Shown here one piece after another: positions 53,691-62,799 of a DNA stretch of 64,000 nt. The stretch comes from Treponema sp. (GTDB taxonomy: Bacteria; Spirochaetota; Spirochaetia; Treponematales; Treponemataceae). A model generated the notes under the pieces. That model did not search any database. It was not told the DNA's origin and saw only the letters and a list, made by a program, of their open reading frames with translations. Where the stretch lies: NCBI GenBank assembly GCA_017619795.1, contig JAFZRP010000008.1, positions 48,756 through 112,755 of the forward strand. The letters are read 5' to 3'. Positions within the stretch are counted from its first letter, which is position 1. Each line of letters opens with the position of its first letter. The position numbers were made by a program, and so were the translations under genes.

Positions 53691-54449
53691 ATGACATTTG
53701 ACGGAACAGAAAAAATTATCGGACGCGGAGCACAGGCGGAAGTTTTTCTTTATCACGACTTTGCATATAAAGTATATAAGCAAACCTACCCTGCTGAATG
53801 GATTGATTTTGAAAAGCACCAGCAACGGGAAATAAACAAGGCAGGGCTTTGTCCGGTAAAGTATTATGATACTGACGATCCACATATTATCAAAATGGAT
53901 TTTGTCGATGGCGAAATGCTGGAAACCAAAATCAACAGATATATTCAGGAAAAGCCTGGAGATATATCAGAAATAATTGAAGGATATAAGCTGCTTGGTC
54001 GTGCATTTAATTTTGTTCATAGCGCGGAGATTCAAGAGCTTAAGATTCCGCATCTTCGCGACACAGCAACTATGGGCTTAAAAGAAGTTGGCATGAGTGA
54101 TGATGAAGTTCAAAAGCTTCTTTCTATTATTAACCGTCTTTCTGCAAAAATGAAGGAATGCGTCTGTCATCTTGATATGCACTTCCTGAACATCATGCTC
54201 CCGCGAGAAAAACCGCTTAGTGCTGAAACAGAATACACAATTATTGACTGGATGAATGCCAGAATTGCACCTGCAATTTTTGATTACGCTCGAACTTATG
54301 TTATTTTAGACGAGTTTTCAAAGGAAGCACTTGAAATATACAAACAAATTGTTTTGCCGGATATTTGGGCAAACGGAGTCTCTGAAGAAGATTTTGCCGA
54401 TGCAATAGAAGTTTGCACTGCTATACGAAAACGTGAAAAAGCAGGTTAG
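53691..54449 (+). CDS. Aminoglycoside-phosphotransferase-like kinase
   Basis: A 252-residue small-molecule kinase of the APH/choline-kinase fold. It has a Gly-rich start (KIIGRGAQAEVFLYHDFAYK, with ATP Lys), the catalytic block CHLDMHFLNIMLP (HxDxxxxN) and the metal Asp in IIDWMNARIAP. The phosphoacceptor is unknown; resistance to an aminoglycoside is not implied. GGAG precedes the ATG. Confidence 0.8.
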   Translation: MTFDGTEKIIGRGAQAEVFLYHDFAYKVYKQTYPAEWIDFEKHQQREINKAGLCPVKYYDTDDPHIIKMDFVDGEMLETKINRYIQEKPGDISEIIEGYKLLGRAFNFVHSAEIQELKIPHLRDTATMGLKEVGMSDDEVQKLLSIINRLSAKMKECVCHLDMHFLNIMLPREKPLSAETEYTIIDWMNARIAPAIFDYARTYVILDEFSKEALEIYKQIVLPDIWANGVSEEDFADAIEVCTAIRKREKAG

Positions 54450-54458
54450 AAAATATAT

Positions 54459-54638
54459 TTGACACTCAGAGCAACTACCACTTGGAAACAAATAAAACCG
54501 GAACGTGTTGCCTCAGATGACTACCTTAAGTTTATACTTGTTGCAGCTCCCGGCAAATCCAGCTTTTATGAAAAACTCGGTTTTACCAAACGTGACGAGC
54601 AGACTGGCTGGGGAATGGTGTTGAATTATAATTTTTAA
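54459..54638 (+). pseudogene. C-terminal remnant of a GNAT acetyltransferase
   Basis: The frame ending at 54638 encodes a GNAT-type C-terminus (KFILVAAPGKSSFYEKLGFT, then TKRDEQTGWGMVLNYNF). Only the final strand-helix of the fold is left and no acetyl-CoA motif is present, so this is a truncated gene. It reads through a TTG at 54459, which probably is not a genuine start. Confidence 0.65.
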
Positions 54639-54694
54639 ATCCAATAAAATTGCTGTATAATAAGTGCAGAAGCAATTTTTTTGGAGGCATTCAA

Positions 54695-55519
54695 ATGAAA
54701 AAGTTTCTCTTTCCTGCTTTTTTTATGGCGATAATATTTTTAGGATGCAGCAGTAACGATGACTGTTTTCTTAATTTTAACGGCAAAAAATATGAACTCA
54801 CCTTCTCTGATGATTTTGAATCTGGAAAAATGGACAAAACAAAGTGGCGCTATTCTCCCCAGATGGAACGACAAGATGCAGGCGGCTGGTGGAAAAATAA
54901 ATGCAGTTCATTCGAAGACGGGAACTACGTCATAACGTGTACAATCGCTGACGACGGCACAACTCCCATAAGCGGCGGGATTCAGACTAACGGAAAATTT
55001 GAACAGGCTTTCGGACTTTTTCACATTCGCTTTAAAATAGAAAAAGCAGACGGTCTCTGGTATGCGTTCTGGCTTTTATGTGATGAAATGGGAAATGACA
55101 CAAAAGCCGACGGAAGTGCTTCAGACGGAGCAGAGCTTGACATTTTTGAAATCGTACCGGGTGCAGACAAAGAAAACAATCGTGCAGACTTTGGCACAAG
55201 CGTTCATTGGGACGGCTACGGAGAATCCTTAAAAAGCGCAAGTAAATTTTCCCGTCATCTTTATGATGATTTTTACGGAAAGTACCACGACATCTGGTAT
55301 CTGTGGGACAAAGACGGCTACAAGCTTTACCTTGACGGAACTGAAAAAAAGAACCTTGTCTACGATCTTCCGGGAGATAAATACGGAAACGGCGTCTGCG
55401 AAGTTCCGTGCTACATGATAATTTCTGCCGAATACGGAATCTGGGGCGGACAAATAGACAAAGAACAGCTGCCTGCGCATTTTTACGTTGATTTAGTTGA
55501 AGTTTACAAAGAAAAGTAA
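54695..55519 (+). CDS. GH16-family glycoside hydrolase lipoprotein
   Basis: A 274-residue lipoprotein (lipobox IFLGC) with a GH16 jelly-roll. The catalytic segment GAELDIFEIVPG (ExDxxE) is present along with LTFSDDFESGKMDKTKWRYS and YHDIWYLWDKDG. GH16 enzymes cut beta-1,3(4)-glucans, xyloglucan or related polymers; the exact target cannot be told. The ATG at 54695 follows GGAGG. It is displayed on the cell surface or periplasm. Confidence 0.85.
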   Translation: MKKFLFPAFFMAIIFLGCSSNDDCFLNFNGKKYELTFSDDFESGKMDKTKWRYSPQMERQDAGGWWKNKCSSFEDGNYVITCTIADDGTTPISGGIQTNGKFEQAFGLFHIRFKIEKADGLWYAFWLLCDEMGNDTKADGSASDGAELDIFEIVPGADKENNRADFGTSVHWDGYGESLKSASKFSRHLYDDFYGKYHDIWYLWDKDGYKLYLDGTEKKNLVYDLPGDKYGNGVCEVPCYMIISAEYGIWGGQIDKEQLPAHFYVDLVEVYKEK

Positions 55520-55560
55520 TTTTTTAACTATAATTTTACTTAATTTTACTTAATTTTTTC

Positions 55561-55612
55561 TTGACAATAAGGCAATTAACCGCTACATTAATTCTAGAAA
55601 TGATAAATCATT
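55561..55612 (+). promoter_or_regulatory. GH130 gene promoter with a palindromic site
   Basis: TTGACA (55561-55566) and TACATT (55584-55589) with a 17-bp spacer. AATGAT, AA, ATCATT (55599-55612) lies at about +4 to +17 and is placed like a repressor operator. A tandem ATTTTACTTA pair precedes the -35. Confidence 0.6.
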
Positions 55613-55631
55613 AAACACAAGGAGAACATTT

Positions 55632-56678
55632 ATGTCAAAAATCATCAGCGGCGGTAATTTACCAAACATTCCATGGCAGGACAAGCCAAAAGACTACTGG
55701 CTTCCAATCTGGCGTTATTCAGAAAATCCTGTAATCGGTAGAAATCCATTTGTTGGAATGGGACGAATCTACAATTCTGCGGTTATTCCGTGGCAGGGAA
55801 AGTTTAAGGGCGTGTTCCGTGCAGAAGATACGTCGGCAAGACCTTTCCTTTATATTGGCGATTCTGATGACGGTATTCACTGGAACTTCCAGAAGGAAAA
55901 AATCCATATGCACGACCCGGACGGAACTCCACACGATCCGTTCTATGCATACGACCCTCGCTGCGTAAAGGTTGACGACACATATTATATTCTTTGGTGC
56001 GGTGATTTTGACGGAGCTTCAATTGGCGTTGCTTCTACAAAAGATTTTAAGGATTTTACACGACTTGAAAATCCGTTCCTTCCATTCAACCGCAATGCAG
56101 TTTTATTTCCTAAAAAGATTGACAATAAGTTTGTAATGCTCTCCCGCCCTTCTGATTCTGGTCACACTCCTTTCGGTGACATTCTTCTTTCTCAGTCACC
56201 AGATATGAAATACTGGGGCGAACACAGACTTGTTATGCAGAAAGGCGGACAGGGCTGGTGGCAGGGAGTAAAAATCGGCTGCGGTCCGGCTCCAATCGAA
56301 ATCTCTTATGAAAATGATGAAGGTAAAACTGAGCAGGGCTGGCTTATGTTCTATCACGGTGTAGCAACAACCTGTAACGGCTTTGTTTACTCTTTCTCTG
56401 CTGCAATTCTTGATCACGACAAGCCTTCAATCGTAAAGTATCGCTGCGGTGACTATATGCTCACACCAGAAATGCCATACGAAACAACCGGCTTTGTAGA
56501 TAACGTTTGCTTCCCTGTTGCTGCCCTTACAGACGAAAAGGATGGCAAAATTGCAATCTACTATGGTTGTGCAGACACAGTTGTAGGACTCTGCTTTACA
56601 ACCGTAGACGAATGCGTAACCTTCATCAAAGCCCACAACGAATTAGGCTACTGGGACAAAAACGAAGGAAGATTCTAA
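55632..56678 (+). CDS. GH130-family beta-mannoside phosphorylase-like enzyme
   Basis: A 348-residue five-bladed beta-propeller of family GH130, which phosphorolyses mannosides such as mannosyl-glucose. Recognisable segments are GRNPFVGMGRIYNSAVIPWQ and FYAYDPRCVKVDDTYYILW with the catalytic Asp (about 108), then GPAPIEISYENDEG. It has no signal peptide, as usual for the cytoplasmic phosphorylases, and would feed mannose 1-phosphate to the manA pathway. The exact disaccharide is not determinable. GGAGA precedes the ATG. Confidence 0.85.
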   Translation: MSKIISGGNLPNIPWQDKPKDYWLPIWRYSENPVIGRNPFVGMGRIYNSAVIPWQGKFKGVFRAEDTSARPFLYIGDSDDGIHWNFQKEKIHMHDPDGTPHDPFYAYDPRCVKVDDTYYILWCGDFDGASIGVASTKDFKDFTRLENPFLPFNRNAVLFPKKIDNKFVMLSRPSDSGHTPFGDILLSQSPDMKYWGEHRLVMQKGGQGWWQGVKIGCGPAPIEISYENDEGKTEQGWLMFYHGVATTCNGFVYSFSAAILDHDKPSIVKYRCGDYMLTPEMPYETTGFVDNVCFPVAALTDEKDGKIAIYYGCADTVVGLCFTTVDECVTFIKAHNELGYWDKNEGRF

Positions 56679-56705
56679 AACACCAGTCATTGCTGCAAAA
56701 CACCT

Positions 56706-56734
56706 GTCATTGCCGTGCTTGACACGGCAATGAC
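56706..56734. repeat. Palindromic dispersed repeat, copy 2
   Basis: A perfect 12-bp inverted repeat (GTCATTGCCGTG, CTTGA, and the complement). A partial copy (CACCAGTCATTGC) precedes it at 56681. Same family as the repeats at 12638 and 58924-62956. Confidence 0.85.
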
Positions 56735-56747
56735 CCGTATATTCCCA

Positions 56748-58367
56748 TTACTTACAATGTTTTGAAATATCAAGCATTACGGCATTATCCGAAAAGTTTT
56801 CAACTTTAATATTTGAAAAAAGTGATTCATTCAATATATATATACCGCTAATTTTTTCAACCGGAAAATCAGAAATATTCTTAATAGATAATAAAGAAAA
56901 AGATCTGTAATTTGATTCTGAATATGATGAAAGTTTATAAGCAACACCATCCGGCTTTTCTTTATGGAATGCAAGGTAAAGCTTTTGTTCATTTGTGCTG
57001 GTAGAAAAAGTTACATAGTTCTTTGAAGACAGTTTTAATATATCAGATAATTTTTCATTAACATAAACTTGAAACTGACTTGAGATGCGGATATAAGCAT
57101 TATCTCTTGATGCTCTTCTTCTTTGGAGAACACTAAAATCAAAATCAGAAATGTTTTCTGGAATATTTCCATCCAAAATACTTAAAATAAGTGATTTGTC
57201 AGAAAAATCTTTAATAATTACAGGATATTGAAAATCATTTGCAGAAAAAACTTTATTGGAAACATCTTCTATATTGATATTGTATTGTTTAAACAAGTTT
57301 GTAAGAGTAAAACATTTTCCACTTGTTCTTTTTATGTCTGTAATAACAACAGCTTCGTCATCAGAGGGCTTTTCCTTAGTAAAATCTAAAGCAATTATTT
57401 TATATTTTTCATTGTATGCAATTCTAACATATTTGCTATCGGAAATGTCTTGATGATGTTTGCAAAATGAACTAGAAAAAACAAGAAACTCATTTTTATG
57501 AATTGTAATAGAATCTTCTCTGTAAATTGCATTTTTCTTTTTAAATAATTCAAAAGACAGTTTCTGTAAAGGGAGCTGTTTTTCTAAATAAAGGAGAGTG
57601 ATATTATTTCCAAGATTTTTTATCTGCGCATTAAAAGCTAAACATTCATTTTTGTAGCTTCCTGTAATTGTATTAATATCTATATTAAAGGCAGATGCAA
57701 TTTTTGCTAATTGACATTCCGATTTATTAGTTTTTGGATATTTATGAATATGCATGCAATCTTCCTCTTGCTGTTCGTTTAAAAAATTAAAAGCCATGAC
57801 TTTATGAAGTTTATCGTAAGCAATACGAACATAATTACATTCTCCAATAATACCTCTTGTAAAGGCTGTATTAAAAAGGATTTTACCCTGTTTTTCGGTA
57901 ACTGTGACTGAAGGAATCATAGATACAAATAATTCATTTCTTGGAATTATTGTAAAATTATGTTCAGAAAGATTATTCACTTTTTTATCTAAATCTATAT
58001 AAAGGATTACTGTATAATCTGGAAAATTGCGTGAGGGAACAATAAAAGAAAGATGTTCATTGTTATATGAGTAATTTAGTTCGCTTGCTTTTAGATTAAA
58101 TAAATCTAATGCACCAAGTATTTGAATGTAGGCTTTGTTCTGTACAAATGAAATTTTAAACTTTTCTAGGGAGTCATTTTCCGAAAAAAAGAAAGCAAAC
58201 GCATTGTGTTCTTTGTCATAACCAAGTGTAATGAATTGTCGTATTTTTAAATTATGATTATTAACAAAAACTGTAGAAAAAAAGAAAGCTCGCCTATTAG
58301 CGTCAAATCGAATGTATTCCGTATTTTTAAGCAGATTTTTTAATTCTTTTTTTGGTACAGGTAACAT
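56748..58367 (-). CDS. Fourfold-repeat protein of unknown function
   Basis: A 539-residue protein built of four related modules of about 130-135 residues (starting near residues 1, 137, 270 and 408). Each module has an anchor of the type YVRIAYDKLHKVMAFNF (at 179) or its counterpart (YVRIAYNEKYKIIALDF at 313; YVTFSTSTNEQKLYLAF at 451; LGYDKEHNAFAFFF at 48), then a segment like INTITGSYKNECLAF. The alternating pattern suggests beta-rich units. No signal peptide and no known family are recognised. It is AT-rich and set among mobile-looking repeats and gene remnants, so it may be recently acquired. Confidence 0.6.
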   Translation of the reverse strand: MLPVPKKELKNLLKNTEYIRFDANRRAFFFSTVFVNNHNLKIRQFITLGYDKEHNAFAFFFSENDSLEKFKISFVQNKAYIQILGALDLFNLKASELNYSYNNEHLSFIVPSRNFPDYTVILYIDLDKKVNNLSEHNFTIIPRNELFVSMIPSVTVTEKQGKILFNTAFTRGIIGECNYVRIAYDKLHKVMAFNFLNEQQEEDCMHIHKYPKTNKSECQLAKIASAFNIDINTITGSYKNECLAFNAQIKNLGNNITLLYLEKQLPLQKLSFELFKKKNAIYREDSITIHKNEFLVFSSSFCKHHQDISDSKYVRIAYNEKYKIIALDFTKEKPSDDEAVVITDIKRTSGKCFTLTNLFKQYNINIEDVSNKVFSANDFQYPVIIKDFSDKSLILSILDGNIPENISDFDFSVLQRRRASRDNAYIRISSQFQVYVNEKLSDILKLSSKNYVTFSTSTNEQKLYLAFHKEKPDGVAYKLSSYSESNYRSFSLLSIKNISDFPVEKISGIYILNESLFSNIKVENFSDNAVMLDISKHCK

Positions 58368-58513
58368 AGTTTGATTGTAACATAATAAGAAATGATTGTC
58401 TAAGTCCTTTATTTTTTAATTTTTTTTCATTTTTTAAACTTTTTCGCTAAAAAATGGTCCGAAGCAATTATGATTTCGGTCCTCAATTTTGTGTACGACA
58501 GTATGGTTGATGA
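58368..58513. other. Gap between the repeat protein and an Rpn remnant
   Basis: An AT-rich stretch with the promoter zone of the minus-strand gene and the lost upstream part of the nuclease remnant; a short open frame here (58470) is a shadow of the remnant in another frame. Confidence 0.5.
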
Positions 58514-58855
58514 CGGCTTGCTCACTTATACAATGAGGCTAGAAGACGGAAGGAGACTTCAATCAGCCAGAGTGAAGCCGAATGGATTCGCGAACGTAAT
58601 TATTGGGATGCCGTTGCCACTGAACGCACCATCCGTGAAGAAGCCGAAATACGAGGTCTGGAAAGCGGCATGCAACGTGGTATGGAACAGGGGTTACAGC
58701 GTGGTATGGAACAGGGATTACAACAAAAGGCTGTTGAAACTGCAATTAATTTTCTAAAAATGAAGCTTGGTACTATAGAGCAGATTGCACAGGGAACAGG
58801 ACTTTCGCTGGAAGAAGTTCAAGAATTGGCAGCAAAGGCTGAAGCTTCTGCATAA
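58514..58855 (+). pseudogene. C-terminal remnant of an Rpn-like PD-(D/E)XK nuclease
   Basis: An open frame without a start codon at its 5' end encodes a charged helix (SQSEAEWIRERNYWDAVATE), a GMQRGMEQGLQRGMEQGLQQ repeat and a C-terminal KAVETAINFLKMKLGTIEQI, the typical tail of Rpn-family recombination-promoting nucleases. A stop at 58511 cuts it off and the nuclease core is missing, so this is a decayed fragment. Confidence 0.65.
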
Positions 58856-58864
58856 AAGGTTATA

Positions 58865-58901
58865 AAAAAAAGATTGCCTGGAGGTGAAGGCAATCTTTTT
58901 T
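58865..58901. terminator. Bidirectional terminator
   Basis: AAAAAAAGATTGCCT (58865-58879) pairs with AGGCAATCTTTTTT (58888-58901); both flanks are A/T runs, so it can serve either strand. Confidence 0.88.
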
Positions 58902-58923
58902 GGTTAGGTATTTGATGTAAGAG

Positions 58924-58949
58924 ATTGTCGGAGCAAGTCCGATAATGAC
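58924..58949. repeat. Palindromic dispersed repeat, copy 3
   Basis: ATTGTCGGA, GCAAG, TCCGATAATGAC; imperfect stem, same family as the copies at 59298-59442. Confidence 0.75.
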
Positions 58950-58951
58950 GG

Positions 58952-59239
58952 TTATGCCCATTCAAGGCTTAAATCCTTAAAATCTGGATTTGTCTTTTTT
59001 ATTAATTCCAGTTTCCAATCCCTATTCCATTTTTTCAGATTCTTTTCGCGCTGGATTGCAGATTTTACGTTGGTAGTTGTTTCAAAATAAACTAATTTGT
59101 TCACATTGTATTTTTCAGTAAAACCAGGAATAAGTTTATTTTTGTGTTCGTACAGACGACGTTTGAGGTCGTTCGTCATTCCAATGTAAAGAGTGGAATT
59201 AGTCTTGTTGGTCAAGATATAAACATAGTAATTATTCAT
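58952..59239 (-). CDS. GIY-YIG nuclease-superfamily protein
   Basis: A 95-residue single-domain GIY-YIG protein: YYVYILTNKTNSTLYIGMTN gives the paired motif, R30-like arginine in LKRRLYEH, and the YETTTN segment with REKNLKKW follows. Such small GIY-YIG proteins (UPF0213-like) are common and of unclear function. The ATG at 59239 is chosen; the longer frame from 59350 reads through repeat sequence. It lies in a cluster of palindromic repeats. Confidence 0.75.
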   Translation of the reverse strand: MNNYYVYILTNKTNSTLYIGMTNDLKRRLYEHKNKLIPGFTEKYNVNKLVYFETTTNVKSAIQREKNLKKWNRDWKLELIKKTNPDFKDLSLEWA

Positions 59240-59297
59240 AGAATAAAAGTAATAATGTAAGAGAGGAAAGACAAGAAAAAAATTGAATAACATAAAG

Positions 59298-59442
59298 ATA
59301 TTCGGGTCAAGCCCGAATATGACAAATGAGTTGTAACCCGAATATGACAAATGAGTTGTAACCCTAATATGACAGTAAATGAAGTGTCATTCTCCGGCTT
59401 GACCGGAGAATCTGGATTATCGGATCAAGTCCGATAATGACA
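59298..59442. repeat. Cluster of palindromic and direct repeats
   Basis: Contains palindromes at 59298-59323 (ATATTCGGG, TCAAG, CCCGAATATGAC), 59387-59412 (TTCTCCGG, CTTGA, CCGGAGAA) and 59416-59442 (ATTATCGGA, TCAAG, TCCGATAAT), plus two 25-bp direct repeats (59324-59348, 59349-59373) beginning AAATGAGTTGTAACCC and differing at one base. Stem bases covary between copies. Confidence 0.85.
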
Positions 59443-59447
59443 TTGGA

Positions 59448-62400
59448 TTAGCTATATTGCTTTTGCTCATCATTCAAAATAACACGAAGCAATTTTGACT
59501 TTATAGAATTACTCTTTGAAGAAAGTTGAGAAACTAAATCACTAGGCTTTTTACCTTCTCTGGCTCCTTTTTCTATATCTTCAGAAGTAAGACCTGTAAC
59601 AGTATTAGTCGAACCAACTAACGAATTAACAGCATAAACATGCGATGCTTGTCCCATTGCTTCATTACTTCCAAATAAAGCAACTGTAGAATAACTATTA
59701 TTTTTAGAATAAAGTATTTTAGTACCATTTGCTGAAAGTTTTGAAAGATCCAATTCCGCCGCTGCTTCTACATCAATTCTAGAATTAGAACCAACATTTT
59801 CAATTATTACTTTAGCATTATACGCTTTAGGAGTCAAACTAGGCGCTCCACCAACAAAATCAACGACACCCTTTGCTGATGGATCAATAAATTCAACTCC
59901 ACTCATATCAGATTCAAAACGAGTATTCATAAATGTAACTCCATGCTTTGCACTAAGGTTACTATTTCTTACACCTGTAACGTTAACATTTGCTAATGTA
60001 TCAAAGAATAAAGCGGCATTAACATCCAAATCATAAGCGGAAGAATTATAGATGTTTGCCTGGTACATTGAACTTCCATTTAAGTATTCTCTTGCATCAA
60101 AAATGACATGGAAACCTTTAGTTGAAAAAGAAAGTTTATTATTTAAACCATTGCTATAGTACTTTTTAATAATATTATCTATATCCGTATTATATAAATT
60201 CACTCCAGAAGAATCTAAATGAGAAACAACGCTATGATAAAAATCAGCACTTCTCCCCTTAAACTCTAATGAAAGTTCAGGAAGATTATCTGCACTCTGG
60301 TCTTTTATAAATGTATTGTAAATAGGAGATAAGTTTTCCTTATAAACTTTAGTACCTTCTAACTCTGCATTTGCAAGATTTTGTATAGTCAGAGTAGCAC
60401 CATTTTTTGCAATTACGCCGGCACTGTATGCACCTGTCAAATTATATTTTCCAGATGGCATTGTTACAACAGTATCTTTATCAAACTCAAATGCCTGCTG
60501 TATTATATTATCTCTATCACCAACTTCAAAAAATTGAGCAGGATAACTTACCAGATTAACACCAGGAATAACTTCTGTTCTTTTTATCTGGGCAAGTCTA
60601 TCTGCTATTGGACTATCATCATCAACATTAAATGTTAATTCATCTGGATCAACAATGCTGTTCATAATTTCGACATTTGTCTTATTATCAGGGAACGTAA
60701 TTGTAAAACTTGTAACACTCTGAGGGTATTCTCCAAAGTCAACACTTCTTGTCTTACCGTCAGTAAGAGAAGCAACCTTTGTCTTAACGCTGTCATATTT
60801 TGCCCTTAATGCAAGCACATCTACAGCTACGGTCCCGGCCGGAACACTCACTGTAACATCACCGGCATGAGTCCAGTCAACGCTGTTCAAATCGGTGGCA
60901 GTGGTAACGGTTATATCTGTATACACAATCTGCTCGGGCTGCTGTGGATTGTCAGGGTTTTCGGGATTCGTATTCGGATTTTCCTGATTCGGGTCATCCG
61001 GTTGGTCAGGATTTACAGTAGTATGGTCTTCAGTCTCAGGAACAAAAGATGTATAGGCATTCTTTGCTTCTATGGCAGCATCATATTTTTCTCCAAGAAC
61101 AACCTTTACAGCTTCATATGCAGATTTGGCATTGTTAAAATCGGTCAATGCACTGTTTACCGCAGCTTCATTTAGAGTCTTTTCATTCTGCGCGTTCTGT
61201 AAATAATACTCTGCATCTTCCTGTGAATAATAACCATCAAACACATAGTTATCTTTGAAATCATCAACAAGTTCCTTTGCATAACTAACAACTCTATCAT
61301 ACCTAGGATTTGTTATACCATTAACAGTATCATTATAATGTTCATGGTAATAATCATAAAGATCATAAGCATCTTTAAAATCAGAATGGTAGTAACTGTC
61401 ATAATCACCGCTTGCATCAAGTGCATCGTGATAAACTTGTTCATATGCATCAGCATTCTTATATCTATAAGTAGAACCATTATCTTCATAAAGCGTATTT
61501 ATCATAGGGATTTCAATATCAATTACTGCTGTAATTTCTTCTATTTCTGCAAGAGTTGTAAAATTGCTTAAAGACGGATTACCAGTCCTGATTGCATCAC
61601 GAACTTCCGTAACCTTTGTAATGTAATCAGAAATGCCGTCCTCTGCCTTATGCGCGTCAAGAATCACAAGGATTTTATCCATACTTGAAAGAGAATCATT
61701 GAGTGTGGCAGAGCTTAAAGCTGTAATAATCGAAATCTGTGCGTCCGTAAGGGTTTCAGGGTACGGCAGCTGAACTTCAGGATTGCTGCCTGAATGGTCT
61801 TCTTTTTCAGGAACAAAGGCTTCAAAGGCATTTTTTGCAGAAACTGCCTCGTCATATTTATTTTCAAGCTCACTTTTCAAACTGTCATAATCATTTTTTG
61901 CATTTTCAAAAGCAGTTTTTACTTCATTTACATCTGACTCAATTTTTGTAACTTCAGCCTTCGCCTTCTTTATAAGAGCCTGAACTTCCTCCTTTGAATA
62001 GGAAGTGTTCAGAATATAGTTATCCTTGAAGTCTTCAACAGCTTTCTTTGCGTAGTTTGTAACTTTATCACACTCAGGATGACTGATATTATCAAGTTTG
62101 CTGCAGCAGGCATCATGTGCATCAACATAGCTGGAATATGCATTGGTAAAGTCACCGGCATAAAAACCTTCGTATGCATCCTTTGCATCAATTGCATCAT
62201 TCCAGACCTGAAGGTAAGCATCAGCATTTTTATAGTTATATGTAACGCCGTCTTCTTCGTAGGTTGTATCTATAGACCTTGGAAGTTCAATATCACTTTT
62301 CTTTACAATTTCTTCCTTAGCAGCAGGCTTTGTTATATCAACTGATGTAGACATTGCTTCGCCTTTAATTTCATCGCGGACTGCATTAAGCGCAGTTATA

Positions 62401-62773
62401 TAGCTTTGTACGTTAGTTTCCTTTTTGTGGGAGTCCAGGATTGTCAGGATTTTATCCAGACTTATAAGTGAGTCCGAAATGGTCGCATTAGTCAGGCCGC
62501 TGATTTCTGATTTTTCCTTTTCTGTAAGGGTCTGCGGGTACTGTTTTTCTTCTGTTTGATTTTCAGGATTATTCTGGTTACTGCCAGAATCTGCAGGATT
62601 AGGACACGCTGTTATGATCAGCGCAAAAAGAAGGGATATTGCCGTAATTGTGGCGGTTTTTACAAAACCACTATACCTTTGTACCCCCCCCTCAAGTTTT
62701 TGTGTGCAGTTTTTGCTGTGTTTCTGGCTGCATTTGCCTGCCTGTGCAGTTTTGATGATGACGGTTTTGACAT
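59448..62773 (-). CDS. Phase-variable lipoprotein with duplicated modules (frame broken at G8)
   Basis: The open frame starts internally at 62354, but it stays open upstream and encodes a lipoprotein signal (ATITAISLLFALIITACPNP). The only good start is an ATG at 62773 with AGGAG 7 nt upstream, and it is one frame away: it meets TAA at 62660 after a run of eight G (62684-62691). One extra G joins the two frames into about 1108 residues. Two copies of a pair of modules follow: a 70-residue YPQTLT...LDKILTILDSHK unit and a 180-residue TYNYKNADAY...DFKDNYIL unit. After a DQPDDPNQENPN-type linker comes a C-terminal half with TVTTATDLNSVDWTHAGDVT and a beta-helix-like region. A phase-variable adhesin or surface coat is plausible. 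Confidence 0.75.
62684..62691. repeat. G8/C8 tract at the frame junction
   Basis: Eight C on the plus strand (G8 on the coding strand) near the 5' end of the lipoprotein gene, placed so that adding one base or removing two bases restores the frame between the start codon and the lipobox. Confidence 0.9.
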
Positions 62774-62799
62774 TGGAAGACTCCTGTTTTTGTAATGAG

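Noticed and set aside
53691..54449. Aminoglycoside resistance function for the APH-like kinase
   Set aside because: Motifs define only the kinase fold; many members act on other small molecules.
58470..58757. A 95-residue frame before the Rpn remnant
   Set aside because: It is in a different frame from the recognisable Rpn tail and has no protein-like features.
59298..59442. Possible CRISPR array
   Set aside because: Only two direct units of 25 bp with no spacers of regular length and no cas genes; it is better explained by palindromic repeats.
62556..62795. A plus-strand frame across the G8/C8 tract
   Set aside because: Antisense to the lipoprotein signal sequence; no ribosome-binding site or family features.
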